A model generated the notes under the pieces. That model was not told the DNA's origin and did no database searches. It saw only the letters and a list, made by a program, of their open reading frames with translations. The translations under genes and the position numbers were made by a program. Positions 1 to 12,342 of a stretch of DNA of 64,000 nucleotides are shown here, one piece after another. The DNA is from Podospora comata. Taxonomy: Eukaryota > Ascomycota > Sordariomycetes > Sordariales > Podosporaceae. Positions within the stretch are counted from its first letter, which is position 1. The number at the start of each line of letters is the position of its first letter. The stretch covers positions 1,922,001 to 1,986,000 of the forward strand of contig CP071498.1 in NCBI GenBank assembly GCA_017354895.1, written 5' to 3'.

Positions 1-399
1 ACGCTTGGGGGGAGTGCCGCAAGGCCGGGGGAGACGCAGTATGTCGTTGCTGGGGGCGCGACTATCACCAAGATTGGGGCGAGCGTGGTGGTGGTGAAGC
101 AGACTACGTATACTATCGGGCCGGCAGCGGCGGGGGGGATGGGGGATAGGACGGTTACCACTACTGTTGGGGGGGAGGTGATCACCATTGGGCCGGAGGG
201 GGTTGTGGTCGGGACGACGACGATGGGGTTTCCTTTTGGGCCTACGGTTGTTATCACGCCCGGGGGGAGGGGAGGGGGGGTTGCTGCTGCTACGGGGGTT
301 GTGGAGGGGGAGGATGAAGAGGATGGAGGGGTGGCGGTTGGAATCAGCCGGGGGATGTTGTTGGGGGTGGTGGTGGGGTGGTTGGCGTGGGTGGTTTGA
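1..399 (+). CDS. 3' end of GPI-anchored, Gly/Thr/Val-rich cell-wall type protein (5' partial)
   Basis: A reading frame is open from the first base of the window to a stop at 397-399, so the gene starts upstream. The visible 132 residues are rich in Gly, Thr and Val, with repeated beta-type phrases such as TYTIGP, EVITIGPEGVVVGTTT and TVVITPGG. These are typical of low-complexity fungal surface proteins. An acidic stretch (EGEDEED) precedes a hydrophobic C-terminus (GMLLGVVVGWLAWVV) with no charged residue after it, which fits a GPI-anchor addition signal. The likely place is therefore the outer plasma membrane or cell wall. No catalytic domain is visible, and the N-terminal part, which would carry the signal peptide and any domain, lies outside the window. 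Surface location is inferred from composition and the tail alone. Confidence 0.6.
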   Translation, partial: TLGGSAARPGETQYVVAGGATITKIGASVVVVKQTTYTIGPAAAGGMGDRTVTTTVGGEVITIGPEGVVVGTTTMGFPFGPTVVITPGGRGGGVAAATGVVEGEDEEDGGVAVGISRGMLLGVVVGWLAWVV

Positions 400-1163
400 G
401 ACATCCATCCGTCCGCTATTGGGATAGGGAGTTTATGGAGTTCTTGGATTGTTATATCCTGTATTGTCTGAACATGAAAAATGGGGTGTTATGGGTGGCT
501 TTTGGCTTTTGGCTTTTGGCTTTTACTTCTTGGGTTTTTTTTTTTTGGTACGATTGGAGAAGTATAATACCCCGGGGATGAATCCAACGGGGGGTGTATT
601 GTGGGAGAAATATACAGCTTGACTTGTACAATTGAATAGGGGAACAGCAGCAGTAGTAAATAGCTGAATTGGGAGGAATGGTATGAAATATTATGGGTTT
701 TGAATGCATTGTGAGAGCTATATACCGACGGTGATATCTCTGAGGGAAACATGCAATTCTGATACGGCCCGGTTTCTGGCGCCAGCAACCTCAAGACTCG
801 AGGGAAAGTATTTTGGACTATCAATGGATTAAATCCGGCCTTCTAGAAGTACACCGAAACATGAGGGACTACGTGATAAACAGCGGCCGTCAAACCACAT
901 CATCTTTTAAACGAAATATTCACAATATCCCCCATTGAACACCTGCCTACCTACCTACATGCAACTCCCTTTGAGAACCCTCCAGCATCTAAAATCAGGG
1001 TCAAACCAAAGGAGGGTACCACCCGGCTCCCACTCCCATCTCCCACGAGCCACTCCCTCTCGGCAGTAGTGCAAAATGACACCTCTTCTCATCCCGCTCA
1101 CACCATGAAGGACCAAACCAGCCACACCGCACCACCCACCTACCCACCATCTGTCTACCCTAC

Positions 1164-1198
<35 letters not shown>

Positions 1199-2009
1199 TT
1201 CCAAAAATAAACCACACATGTTCGCGGTTGCAGATCTACGACACTCTGCAGTATCTTGCTTTACACATCCCACACGCAAATGTATACAACGTTGCTAGTC
1301 TACCACCCTTCCCCTTCCATCACTCATTGATGACAGAGCTGTTTGGTGATGATTACTTAACCCTTCTGTTCCCACCTTGGACGCGCGGCTCTTTCTTGTA
1401 CGCACCAACTCACAACCTAATGTTGGATTCTATCCCCATGTTCCACGGCAGTTAGAGGGTGGTGAACCTCTAGCTACCACACCTTTGAACAGGCTTCCCA
1501 ACATGCGGGATACTCGTTGGACAGGAAAGGTCCTGATGAACAGACATCAAAAGCACCCGTATCCGATCCACATGCCTCCGGGGACAAGCCTTAAAATCCC
1601 TGATTAGACACCCGACATTCGAACGCTCGTATGCTGTCTAGCAACCCCTATTCCCCCTATCCACAACATTGCCCCAAGATCCGATTGGCATCATGAGCCT
1701 CGTGCTGTCCAGCAGCTTGGTCATCTAAATAGACATAAAGCAGTGCAGGTGTCACAACCTCAAGCCACAACCTCGTAAAAGCCCCCGTGGTCAAATGCTG
1801 TGTTATCATTACTCCCGTGCTGTGTCATACAAAATCACCAGAGATAGTTCTCCTTCGTCTTTCATTCACCTCATCGACCACACAAGCTCCTCGCCATCGC
1901 CTAACCTTCCACAATCCCCGTCACCCACACCACCATCCTTAACCCTCATGAACTCTAACCAACCATACTCAACCAAAATCCCACTCCCATACCAAGAAAG
2001 CCGAGTATC
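400..2009. other. Intergenic, no gene recognised
   Basis: This 1.6 kb lies between the 3' end of the wall-protein gene and the 3' end of the CSN12-like gene, so it should hold two 3' untranslated regions. It contains a CA microsatellite and several C-rich stretches. Short open frames here have no recognisable domain or supporting splice signals. Confidence 0.6.
1165..1194. repeat. (CA)n microsatellite
   Basis: An uninterrupted run of CA dinucleotides, about 15 units, in intergenic DNA. Confidence 0.95.
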
Positions 2010-3740
2010 TCAGCTCGAATCCCTCACCCAACCAGGACACTCCCCAAACTCCCCCACCACCTCCCCCTCCCCCCTATCCGCAGCCTCCAGCCCCTCCTCC
2101 CAGCTCTCCCTAAACCTCTGTCCAAGCGCTTCATACACCCCAGGCCACCCAGCCCTTACCGCATTCCCCCCGTACCTCTTCGCCCCCTCCACCGCAAACT
2201 TCCCCTGCTGCCTCGCAATAAACCCCTGCAGCAACCCCCCGTAAACCAAGCCCGCAACAACACTCTCGACACTGTCCACATCCGGCTTCTTATTCCCAAA
2301 AATCAACCCCTCGGACGGCATCAAGTACTTCGGCCCCCCCGGCGGAGGGACAAGTTCCCCAAATCCGGCCCGAGTATACCCCTCGATCAATCTCTGCACA
2401 TACGTCGCCGTAGTCACCACATCCTCAAAAGCCAACGAAGCAGCCTTATTACCCTCCCCCCTTCCCCCCCACCGCATCATCCATCATCCCCGACCTCAAC
2501 AGAAACGTCTTCCTCGTCAGCGACCTCCAAAGCAAGGGCTTGAGACGATACAGAAAAACCAGATACAACCCCCTCTCCCACAACCACTCCCTCTTTCCCT
2601 CCAACGCCGCCTGAAACGCCACGAAATTCCCCGACCTCACCGCCCGGCATATCGGGAGGAAAACCTCCCCAAACCCAGCCGCGTCCGGCCGGGAGAGGAG
2701 GTTCACCGACGGGAACCGGCCGCAGAGAATGTTGGAGGGGATCCACCAAGTGAGAATCTGGCGCCGGTGTTTGAGAAAGGAGGTGTGGCACTGCCTGTAG
2801 GCCTCCTCGAGGCACATGTGCGCGCGAAAGTAGTGCGCGTTGTCAAAGTTGAAGCGGCCGAGGTAGTAGAGAAAGGTTACCCTCTGCGAGGCCGGGTACA
2901 AGGCCAGGGCTGGGCCAGAGGTGGAGAGGTTGGTGAACATTTGGACGGCGAGGTGGGATTTTTCGCACTGAATACAAAAAAGGTCAGGAGCTACGGTGAA
3001 AAAAAAAATTAGGGGGGAAGGGGGAGCTTACGGCAAAGAGGAGTTTAAGAGTTAGATTCGCAAAAAGATAAACCGCCACCTTTTTCCCCTTTGGCGGTGC
3101 CCATCTCGTGCTGGAGCGGTCACCCAGACAAGACGTGAAAAACTTTTGGATAATATCCGCCGCCATCTCAACAACCGATTTGCTCTCCCCGTCACCCGTC
3201 TCATCCCCTTCTATCAACGCTAGAACCTCCGGCTGTCTAGTCAGGCTCATAACCAGCTTCGACAGGGATTCCGACAAGGCCATGCTCGTCGGAAGGAGCA
3301 TAACACCATAGGTCGGATTAGCAAGCGCGTTGGCGCATGATCTGTTGTCATTTTCCATCAGTTTCCTCTTCTTGAAACCAAAAAAAAAAAAAAAGGGTTA
3401 CCTACATCAACAGCTCACTGAGCCTAGTGTAAACATTGACAACATCGTCAAAGTTCACATCGCGCCAGTACTCGAGGTAGTCATTGATGAAGGAATTAAA
3501 CCCCGGCCACGGCGACCCCTTCCCCTCTGGCACGTTATCTTCCTCCGGAAGACAGTTGTCGACGAATTTCTCGAGGGCGTCGCTCCCGTTGTCTGGATAG
3601 TTTGATCTGATCTCGTGCGCCAGGTTGTAGTATATATCCGGGACATCGTTCTCGACCTGCAGCCAGTCTTTGAGGCTGGCCCCGTCTGCCTCGAGGGCAA
3701 AGCCGCGAATCTTAGTCAGGAATTGGATTGCGAGACTCAT
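2010..3740 (-). CDS. CSN12: CSN12/Thp1-like PCI-domain protein (apparent 1-base frameshift in a G tract)
   Basis: The product resembles the CSN12/Thp1 (PCID2) family: PCI-domain proteins of mRNA export and COP9-associated complexes. Three exons are proposed on the minus strand: 3740-3406, 3365-3032 and 2967-2010. The first intron (3366-3405) is only 40 nt and contains a long T run; the second (2968-3031) is 64 nt. Exon 3 holds the family core: FTNLSTSGPALALYPASQRV, then YYLGRFNFDNAHYFRAHMCL, in which TPR-like helices lead into the PCI fold. The C-terminal winged-helix segment (VVAGLVYGGLLQGFIARQQG) is also clear, but it lies in a different frame. The switch falls near 2455-2475, where the coding strand reads seven G, AA, six G. 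One extra base there would explain it, so the cause may be a homopolymer sequencing error or a true mutation. Without the shift the protein would be about 541 residues, within the family range. The ATG at 3740 is chosen because the following residues look like the family N-terminus. Confidence 0.8.
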
Positions 3741-4109
3741 GATGGGCGATGAGGACGTGAGTTAGTAAGTGAGTGAAAGTGCTTTTGGGTGGCACTCAAG
3801 GCGCGACTTGGCGGTTCATTGCTGCGTAGGCCACATCAATGTTGAAAAGTGGAAAATATTACAAGGTCGTGTGATGGGTGTTTGTGGTTTGGGACAACAA
3901 TAGCAATGAATATTGCTGAGTAGATTCTAAGCCAGGGCGGTGGGAATTAAACAAGTGAATGAGATCCACTCAGTTGAAAGACAATGCAGGCCACGGCTGT
4001 CTGTAGCCAACCCTAACCCTGCTATATACACTTTTCCACGCCAACCATTCCCGTGTGATTCATCACATGCCGTTGGATCAATCCTTTCATGACAGCATTA
4101 TCATCATAC
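3741..4109. promoter_or_regulatory. CSN12 upstream region / thiolase 3' region
   Basis: This stretch of 369 bases lies upstream of the CSN12-like gene and downstream of the thiolase stop codon (both genes on the minus strand). It holds a telobox-like motif near 4007-4021 and no reading frame of interest. Confidence 0.5.
4007..4021. promoter_or_regulatory. Telobox-like motif (two CCCTAA units)
   Basis: The plus strand reads CCAACCCTAACCCTG, two units of the fungal telomere repeat, about 270 bp upstream of the CSN12-like start codon. The same 15-mer recurs at 44359-44373 upstream of the AP-2 sigma gene. In fungi and plants, interstitial telomere-type boxes can bind Myb-type factors. The regulatory role here is inferred from position only. 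Confidence 0.4.
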
Positions 4110-5529
<1,420 letters not shown>

Positions 5530-6367
5530 GATGGATGTGGCAGAGAGTTCGCTCAACGGAAAGCTAAATGCAATGACTGACAAGACAGGAAGGCTAGACC
5601 AGGACCAGAGGCAACGAGGGGAAAATCACTTGTGGACAAGACATGATCGGAAACGGTCGCCCTTTCCGAGGGCCAGCTTCTTTAAAGAGCACCGCCAGCA
5701 CTGGCACACATGCGGCACTCCTCGGCTTGTGACGGACTGACGGGATGTGCACGGGGAGTTTTGCGGAGGTGGGGACTATGATGGAGGAGCCGGGGAAACA
5801 GCCCCGCCATGGAGTTGGGGGTGCCGGGATGCCTTAAAGCTTTGGAGAGTTCGTTGAGATGTAACGGTTTGTTGCAGCGGCTGTCCTTTTGATACTTTCA
5901 AGAAGCTAGGTAGACCGAAGAAGGCCAGGGCCAAACATAGGAAGCATAATCTACCAGATGAAGCAGAGAGAAAACACCGATCTACAGCGGCCTTTTCAGT
6001 GGCGCCGAAGACGCCCAGTTGGTGGCTCTGGGTCTTTGATCGCACGTGCCAATGCCTTTTGTTAAGCAACGGTTCAATTATGATTGGCCAGAGTCACCTA
6101 AATGCACATAGCTAATCGATAAGAAATGCCCCCACTCGACAATGGCACCCATCCACTGACACCCAGAACAGAGCTTCTTCACTCTCCGCCGCCGGTTCCG
6201 CCCCCCATCGCCGTTGACATACCATAATCAACCCACTGCTGGACGCCCTCCCCACTGATTTCTCACGCGCCGAGACAGCCACAAGCTACCATCAACTTTC
6301 CTTACCCATCGCTGGAGACCCCTCCTACCTACACCATCGAGTGTCATCCTGCGTCTTTCTGGAAAAC
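5530..6367. promoter_or_regulatory. Divergent promoter between thiolase and RAD6
   Basis: About 840 bp separate the two start codons, which face away from each other. The part near RAD6 (about 6150-6360) is C-rich and pyrimidine-rich, typical of fungal leaders. A 97-codon frame at 5776-6069 on the minus strand has no recognisable content. Confidence 0.5.
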
Positions 6368-7052
6368 ATGTCGACGGCAGCCCGCAGACGTCTCATGCGA
6401 GACTTCAAGGTACGGCGACTCTACCAACACCTCCAGCATGAACAAGACGTGTTTCGCGATGCTAACCTTCGGCTTTCGATTTTCAGCGCATGCAAACCGA
6501 CCCTCCCGCTGGCGTTTCTGCTTCTCCGGTTCCAGACAATGTGATGACTTGGTGAGTAAAGCTCTTCACCGCCAACCCAAGTCCATCAGCGAACTGGATT
6601 ACCAACCAACCCATTATCAGGAATGCCGTCATTATTGGACCCGCCGATACTCCGTTCGAAGACGGAACCTTTAGACTCGTGATGCATTTCGAAGAACAGT
6701 ATCCCAACAAGCCGCCCTCGGTCAAGTTCATCAGCCAGATGTTCCATCCCAACGTCTACGCCACCGGCGAACTCTGCTTGGATATCCTCCAGAATCGCTG
6801 GAGTCCCACGTACGATGTCGCGGCTGTTCTTACGAGTATTCAAAGGTTCGTGGAAGGTTACAGGTGGACATGCCGGACACAGCAGGGAACTTGACTGGAT
6901 GGTAATGGCTGACACGGCTTGGGTACAGTTTGCTCAACGACCCGAACACGGGATCCCCAGCGAACGTCGAAGCTTCCAATTTGTACAAGGACAACCGTAA
7001 GGAGTACACGAAAAGAGTCAGGGAGACGGTGGAGAAGAGCTGGGAAGACTAA
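6368..7052 (+). CDS. RAD6: Ubiquitin-conjugating enzyme E2 RAD6/UBC2 (Neurospora mus-8 type)
   Basis: This E2 enzyme passes ubiquitin to PCNA in postreplication repair, to histone H2B with Bre1, and to N-end-rule substrates with Ubr1. Four exons are proposed: 6368-6409, 6487-6551, 6621-6845 and 6929-7052. Introns are 77, 69 and 83 nt, all GT..AG. Joined, they give 151 residues, the exact length usual for filamentous fungi. It starts [14 protein letters not shown], has [20 protein letters not shown] with the catalytic Cys at about residue 88, and ends [11 protein letters not shown]. It lacks the long acidic tail of the budding yeast protein, as expected outside yeasts. All landmarks are intact, and the start is unambiguous because the N-terminal helix is invariant in the family. 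Confidence 0.97.
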
Positions 7053-8369
7053 AGTCATAGGTTGGTTAATGGAAGTGGATTGGACGAGCTGAACAGCAGC
7101 TGCCCCTACTGATGCTCGATATATTGGGGGCTGTTTTCGGCGGTGTCATGGGATTAGGACTACAAATCGGAGTTTGCGGTGTTTTTGGCCACCTTCGAGT
7201 GGGGATTTGTGTGTTTTCAACAGCATTCTGGCAGGCAAAGGCATATTCGTTTTGTCAGGCGTTTGGTTCGTGCAACAAATAACTTGGTCTATTGCTCGCA
7301 AGGGCGTGTGGTTGTCAAAGTGAGAGGGAGCTTGATTTTGTTAGGGACTACAACAGGTTGGGAGGCATAGGGAAGGGCGGGGTTTGTACGGAGTTGGGCC
7401 CCGCACGCATATAATCTGATATCAGTCTAAGCAACCAAGCCTACAAGCGGTGATTTTAAGTGCCTTGGAACATTTGCTTCTCATCGTTCTGGTAGAGGTA
7501 CTCCAGATGCCCACTCTTACTAGCTTCCCGAGACAATGCCATGGTAAGCTCGGCCCACCATACAATTACAGGGGCTTTCCGTCTGTACTCGCGAGGCACG
7601 GGAGCCGGCTTGCAGATGTCGGCAGAAGTGGCTCGCATTGAGCTGGTATTGACGGTTAATGGTGGCAGGCTGTCGTGAGGCTGTCATCTGCAATGCTGCC
7701 CGCTGCAATCGGCCGGCAAGAGACCCACGTCTAGTGTTGGGCAGAGTGGCAGGGGCCATTTTCAGGGCATGCATTGCCCGTTGAAACACGCCCCAAGACC
7801 GTGAACCATTAGCGCGTCATTCAGCCTCGAGTTTGTCATCCATCCATCTGTCCAGTGGTGACTCGCCTCGGCCTTCTCTCCCCCTCCTCTGCCCCTGACC
7901 GCCTTGACATACCCCACCGGTCCCTGACGTTCTTCTAGAACTTTGAACTACCTAACAGCAGAACTCAGATAACCCTCGTTTCAGGATCACTGCCCACTCT
8001 CGCCTTCACCAGACGATACGACGACGACGTCCGGTATTGCTTTACTAGCGGACCGCATCCTGTCATCTCTGATTTGCCGATATGGGACCCGACGACCACT
8101 AGCAACCCACACCACACACGTTCACTTCGCAGTCCCAGGCACCAGACGACGACCTGACTTTCCACAAACAACAACAACAACAACTACAACAACCAAAACT
8201 ACCGTCGACAACTCTTGAAGAAACGTAGCCACACAGACGCTCGCTTCTGCCGATATCGCCGCCCTCGCCGCCGCTTTTTTTTTTTTTTTTTCTACTTATT
8301 CAACACCCGCATCTGTTTTTTCTTCCATGAACTTGCGCTTCCCGGGAGCGCGGGAAGCGGACTGCCATC
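7053..8369. other. Intergenic: RAD6 3' region and kinesin promoter/leader
   Basis: No gene is recognised in these 1.3 kb. The part just upstream of the kinesin start has features of a fungal 5' leader: CAA-rich sequence at about 8164-8200 and a run of about 16 T at about 8275-8291. The first half is unremarkable and presumably holds the RAD6 3' untranslated region. Confidence 0.5.
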
Positions 8370-11300
8370 ATGTCGAACGCAAATAGCATCAAGGTTGTGG
8401 CTCGGTTTCGCCCGCAAAATCGAGTAGAAATCGAGTCGGGCGGTCAGCCCATTGTCACCTTTCAAGGCCCAGACACCTGCACTGTCGATGTGAGTACACC
8501 ACAACGCATTGTTGCTGCTTCGAGGTCGCGCACCGCCACCCGGCATATCTGCATCTGTGCTAATATGCAACGCTTCTCCAGTCCAAGGAAGCGCAGGGCT
8601 CCTTCACGTTTGACCGTGTCTTTGATATGTCATGCAAGCAATCAGACATTTTCGACTTTTCCATCAAGCCCACCGTCGACGATATCCTCAACGGTTACAA
8701 TGGTACCGTCTTCGCCTATGGTCAGACCGGTGCCGGTAAATCGTACACCATGATGGGTACCAACATCGACGACGAAAGTGGAAAGGGTGTGATTCCAAGA
8801 ATCATCGAGCAGATTTTCTCCCAGATCATGTCGAGCCCGGCCAATATCGAGTATACAGTGCGCGTCAGCTACATGGAGATCTACATGGAGCGCATCCGCG
8901 ATCTGTTGCAGCCACAAAACGACAACCTGCCAGTCCACGAGGAGAAGAGCAGGGGTGTCTACGTCAAGGGGCTGCTGGAGATTTACGTATCGAGTGTGCA
9001 GGAAGTCTTCGAAGTGATGAGGAGAGGCGGCAACGCCAGAGCTGTCGCGGCGACCAACATGAACCAGGAGTCTTCTCGATCGCATTCCATCTTCGTCGTC
9101 ACCATCACCCAAAAGAATGTCGAAACCGGCTCGGCCAAGAGTGGTCAGCTCTTCTTGGTCGATTTGGCCGGTAGTGAAAAGGTTGGCAAGACGGGCGCCA
9201 GCGGACAAACGCTGGAGGAAGCCAAAAAGATCAACAAGAGTTTGAGTGCCCTCGGCATGGTCATCAACGCCCTGACGGACGGCAAATCATCACACGTTCC
9301 CTACAGAGACTCAAAACTCACCCGTATTCTACAGGAATCTCTGGGTGGTAACAGTCGGACGACCCTCATTATCAACTGCTCCCCTTCCAGTTACAACGAT
9401 GCCGAGACACTCAGCACGCTCCGCTTCGGCATGCGCGCCAAATCCATTAAAAACAAGGCCAAGGTCAATGCCGAGCTCAGCCCTGCCGAACTCAAGCAAA
9501 TGGTGGCCAAGGCCAAGAACCAAATCACAACCTTTGAGAATTACATTGCCGACCTGCAGAGCGAAGTTCAGTTATGGCGTGCCGGCGACGCCGTGCCAAA
9601 GGAGAGGTGGGTCCCACCCCTTTTGGAAGACAGAGTATCAGGCACAAAGGCAGACTCAAGGCCGGCCCGGCCCGCAACGCCTTCCCGATTACTGGAGCGT
9701 ACCGGCGCTGAAACACCTTCTGCTGCCGAGAGATCTGGGACACCAAGCCTCCCTCTGGACAAGGATGAACGAGAAGAGTTCTTGCGCCGGGAGAATGAGC
9801 TCCAGGACCAGCTTGCCGAAAAGGAGACACATGCTGCCGCCATTGAGAGACAACTCCGTGAGACAAAGGAGGAGCTTGCCATCATCAAGGAGCACGATGG
9901 AAAGCTCGGAAAGGAAAACGAAAGGTTGATCAGCGAGTCTAACGAGTTCAAGATGCAGCTGGAAAGGTTAGCATTCGAGAACAAGGAGGCTCAGATCACC
10001 ATGGACGGGCTCAAGGATGCCAACTCGGAGCTTACCGCCGAGCTGGACGAGCTCAAGCAGCAGATGCTTGACATGAAGATGAGCGCCAAGGAGACCAGTG
10101 CCGTCCTGGATGAGAAGGAGAAGAAGAAGGCGGAGAAGATGGCCAAGATGCTTGCCGGCTTCGATCTCAGCGGGGATGTGTTTAGCGACAACGAGCGATC
10201 CGTCGCCGATGCGATCGCGCAACTAGACGCCCTCTTCGAGATTGCCTCGAGTGGCGACCCTGTCCCCCCTGACGACCTCAAGGCTCTCAGGGAGAAGCTC
10301 TTGGAGGTGCAGGGTTTCGTACGACAGGCCGAGCTGTCTAGCTTCAGTGCTGCCTCCACCGAGGCCGAAGTGCAAAAGAGACAGGAGCTGGAGGCCAAGC
10401 TGACTGCTCTCCAACAAGAGCACGAGGACATCTTGTCCAGGAACCTGGATGAGGCCGACAAGGAGGAGGTTAAGGCCCTTCTCGCCAAGACGCTGTCCGA
10501 CAAGTCCAGCACACAAGCCGAGCTCGTCGAGGGTCTCCGGACCGACCTCAACGTCCGCGTGGCGGAGAACGAGAAGCTCAAGGCTCTTGTTGATGACCTC
10601 CAACGCCGGGTCAAGTCCAACGGGGCGGTGCCCATGGCCAACGGCAAGACGGTGCAGCAGCAGCTGGCTGAGTTTGACGTGATGAAGAAGAGTCTCATGC
10701 GCGACCTCCAGAACCGGTGCGAGCGCGTGGTGGAGCTCGAAATCTCCTTGGATGAGACTCGCGAGCAGTACAACAATGTGCTCCGGAGCAGCAACAACCG
10801 GGCACAGCAGAAGAAGATGGCGTTTCTGGAGCGCAACCTGGAGCAGCTCACGCAGGTGCAGAGGCAGCTGGTGGAGCAGAACTCGGCGCTGAAGAAGGAG
10901 GTGGCGATTGCGGAGCGCAAGCTGATTGCGCGCAACGAGAGGATCCAGAGCTTGGAGAGCTTGCTGCAGGAGAGCCAGGAGAAGATGGCGCAGGCGAACC
11001 ACAAGTGCGTTCCTTCTACCTATGATGTTGTTGTTGTTGATGATTATTGTTGTGTTTGCACACTTAAAAAGCAGCGGCCGAGAACGGACACGATCTCGGT
11101 CTCGGTGCACAACCCGTTTGCGAGGGCGATGTATATACTAATTACTTTTGTACTGCTACAGATTCGAGGTGCAGCTCGCCGCCGTCAAAGACCGGCTCGA
11201 GGCGGCGAAGGCCGGAAGCACAAGGGGGCTGGGCTCGCCGACTGGCCTCGGTGGCTTCAACATTGGCAGCCGAATCGCCAAGCCGCTTCGTGGCGGAGGT

Positions 11301-11411
11301 GACAACAATACTACGACGACTGTTTCTAGTAATCCTACGATTGCCAGCTTGCAGCAGCAGAATGCTCCGGTTGAGAATAAGAGGTCGAGCTGGTTTTTTA
11401 ACAAGTCGTAG
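8370..11411 (+). CDS. nkin: Kinesin-1 heavy chain (conventional fungal kinesin)
   Basis: This is a plus-end-directed microtubule motor for vesicles and other cargo in hyphae. Three exons are proposed: 8370-8489, 8582-11004 and 11162-11411, joined by introns of 92 and 157 nt. The product is 930 residues, matching fungal kinesin-1. The motor domain fills about residues 1-330: P-loop GQTGAGKS at 87-94, switch I NQESSRSHSIF, switch II VDLAGSEK. A neck and long coiled coils follow, with a hinge rich in Pro/Ser/Thr near residues 340-380. The tail has SRIAKPLRGG, the IAK motif (about 886-888) through which kinesin-1 tails hold the motor inactive, and it ends WFFNKS. No light-chain gene was seen, as is usual in fungi. 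The second intron has no in-frame stop in the upstream frame, so its retention would give a different tail. The gene converges on the F-box gene downstream. Confidence 0.97.
11005..11161 (+). other. Second kinesin intron, long and free of in-frame stops
   Basis: The donor is GTGCGT and the acceptor CTACAG, with an ACTAAT branch-like site about 24 nt before the acceptor. At 157 nt it is longer than most introns in this window. Read on from exon 2 it has no stop. Retention leads into another frame of exon 3 that ends at about 11302, so the IAK tail motif would be lost. Confidence 0.75.
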
Positions 11412-12342
11412 ATTTGACGAGGGGAGAAGGGGGGATGGTTCGAGGGTGAGGTGGAGCCGGAAGTGATGATGATGATGACGATGAGGATGGTTACAGGGGG
11501 TAAGTAACGGTGTGTGTGTGGAGTTGATGATGAGTAAGAGGAGGGGTAGTAAAGGGCAGGGGGGTGGTAAATATCTGGACAAACGGTTGGTTTGGATGTT
11601 GATGATGACTTATGTGGGGAAATAACTAGTACAAAATTGGGAGGAAGAGAGGAAAGGGAAGGGAAGCGAAAGGTATAAATTTGATGATTGATGTAGACAT
11701 ATAGAAGGGGAAGAAAGGGGAAGAAAGGGGAGGGGGAGGGGGCCGGGGTGTTGGTAAATATGAAATATGAACTCTGCATGGAATGGACATGGTGGGCATA
11801 AAGGCAGGCATTATTTGGCTTTGGCTCTTGGCTTTCACATGTGTGTGTGTGTGTGTGTGTGTGCGCGTGTGTGTGAATACGGATGAAATGATCTGCGCAG
11901 TTTGAGAGTTATACCCTGCCTTCCTTTTTTTTCTTTCCTCGTTTCATGTTTATTCCATGTTTCATTCAAATCGTGTTGAGAGCAATCAGATAGCAATCAC
12001 ACCTATCTGGGCCATCGCCGTGACACCTTCTCCCTTTCCCAATACATCGTACAGTTGCTCCAAAGAGCCGAAAGAAATACCTCGACACATTCAATACAAC
12101 TCATCCAAATCACATAACTTTACACAGCTTATGAGAAAGACGATGTAAATTACACACCAAGATCTGTATAAAAAATATAAAAAATAGACAAAAAGCTACA
12201 CCCCCTACAAAAACAACGCTGGGGAAAAAAACCCAGCAGAACTAATCATCAGTCTCCTTAAAGAAACCCCTTTATAAAAAAAAATTTTTTTTAAAAAAAA
12301 AAAGGAACACCTCAAACTAACCACCATTCCACACCCTCCTCT
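11412..12342. other. Convergent 3' region between kinesin and F-box gene
   Basis: No gene is seen. The tract holds purine-rich stretches (about 11690-11745), a GT microsatellite at about 11840-11876, and A/T runs near 12280-12305. It should contain both 3' untranslated regions. Confidence 0.5.
11840..11876. repeat. (GT)n microsatellite with one CG interruption
   Basis: GT dinucleotides run almost without break, with a short GCGC variation, in intergenic DNA. Confidence 0.9.

Noticed and set aside
5776-6069. 97-codon minus-strand frame in the thiolase/RAD6 promoter
   Set aside because: Composition is unlike a protein, and the region fits a divergent promoter.
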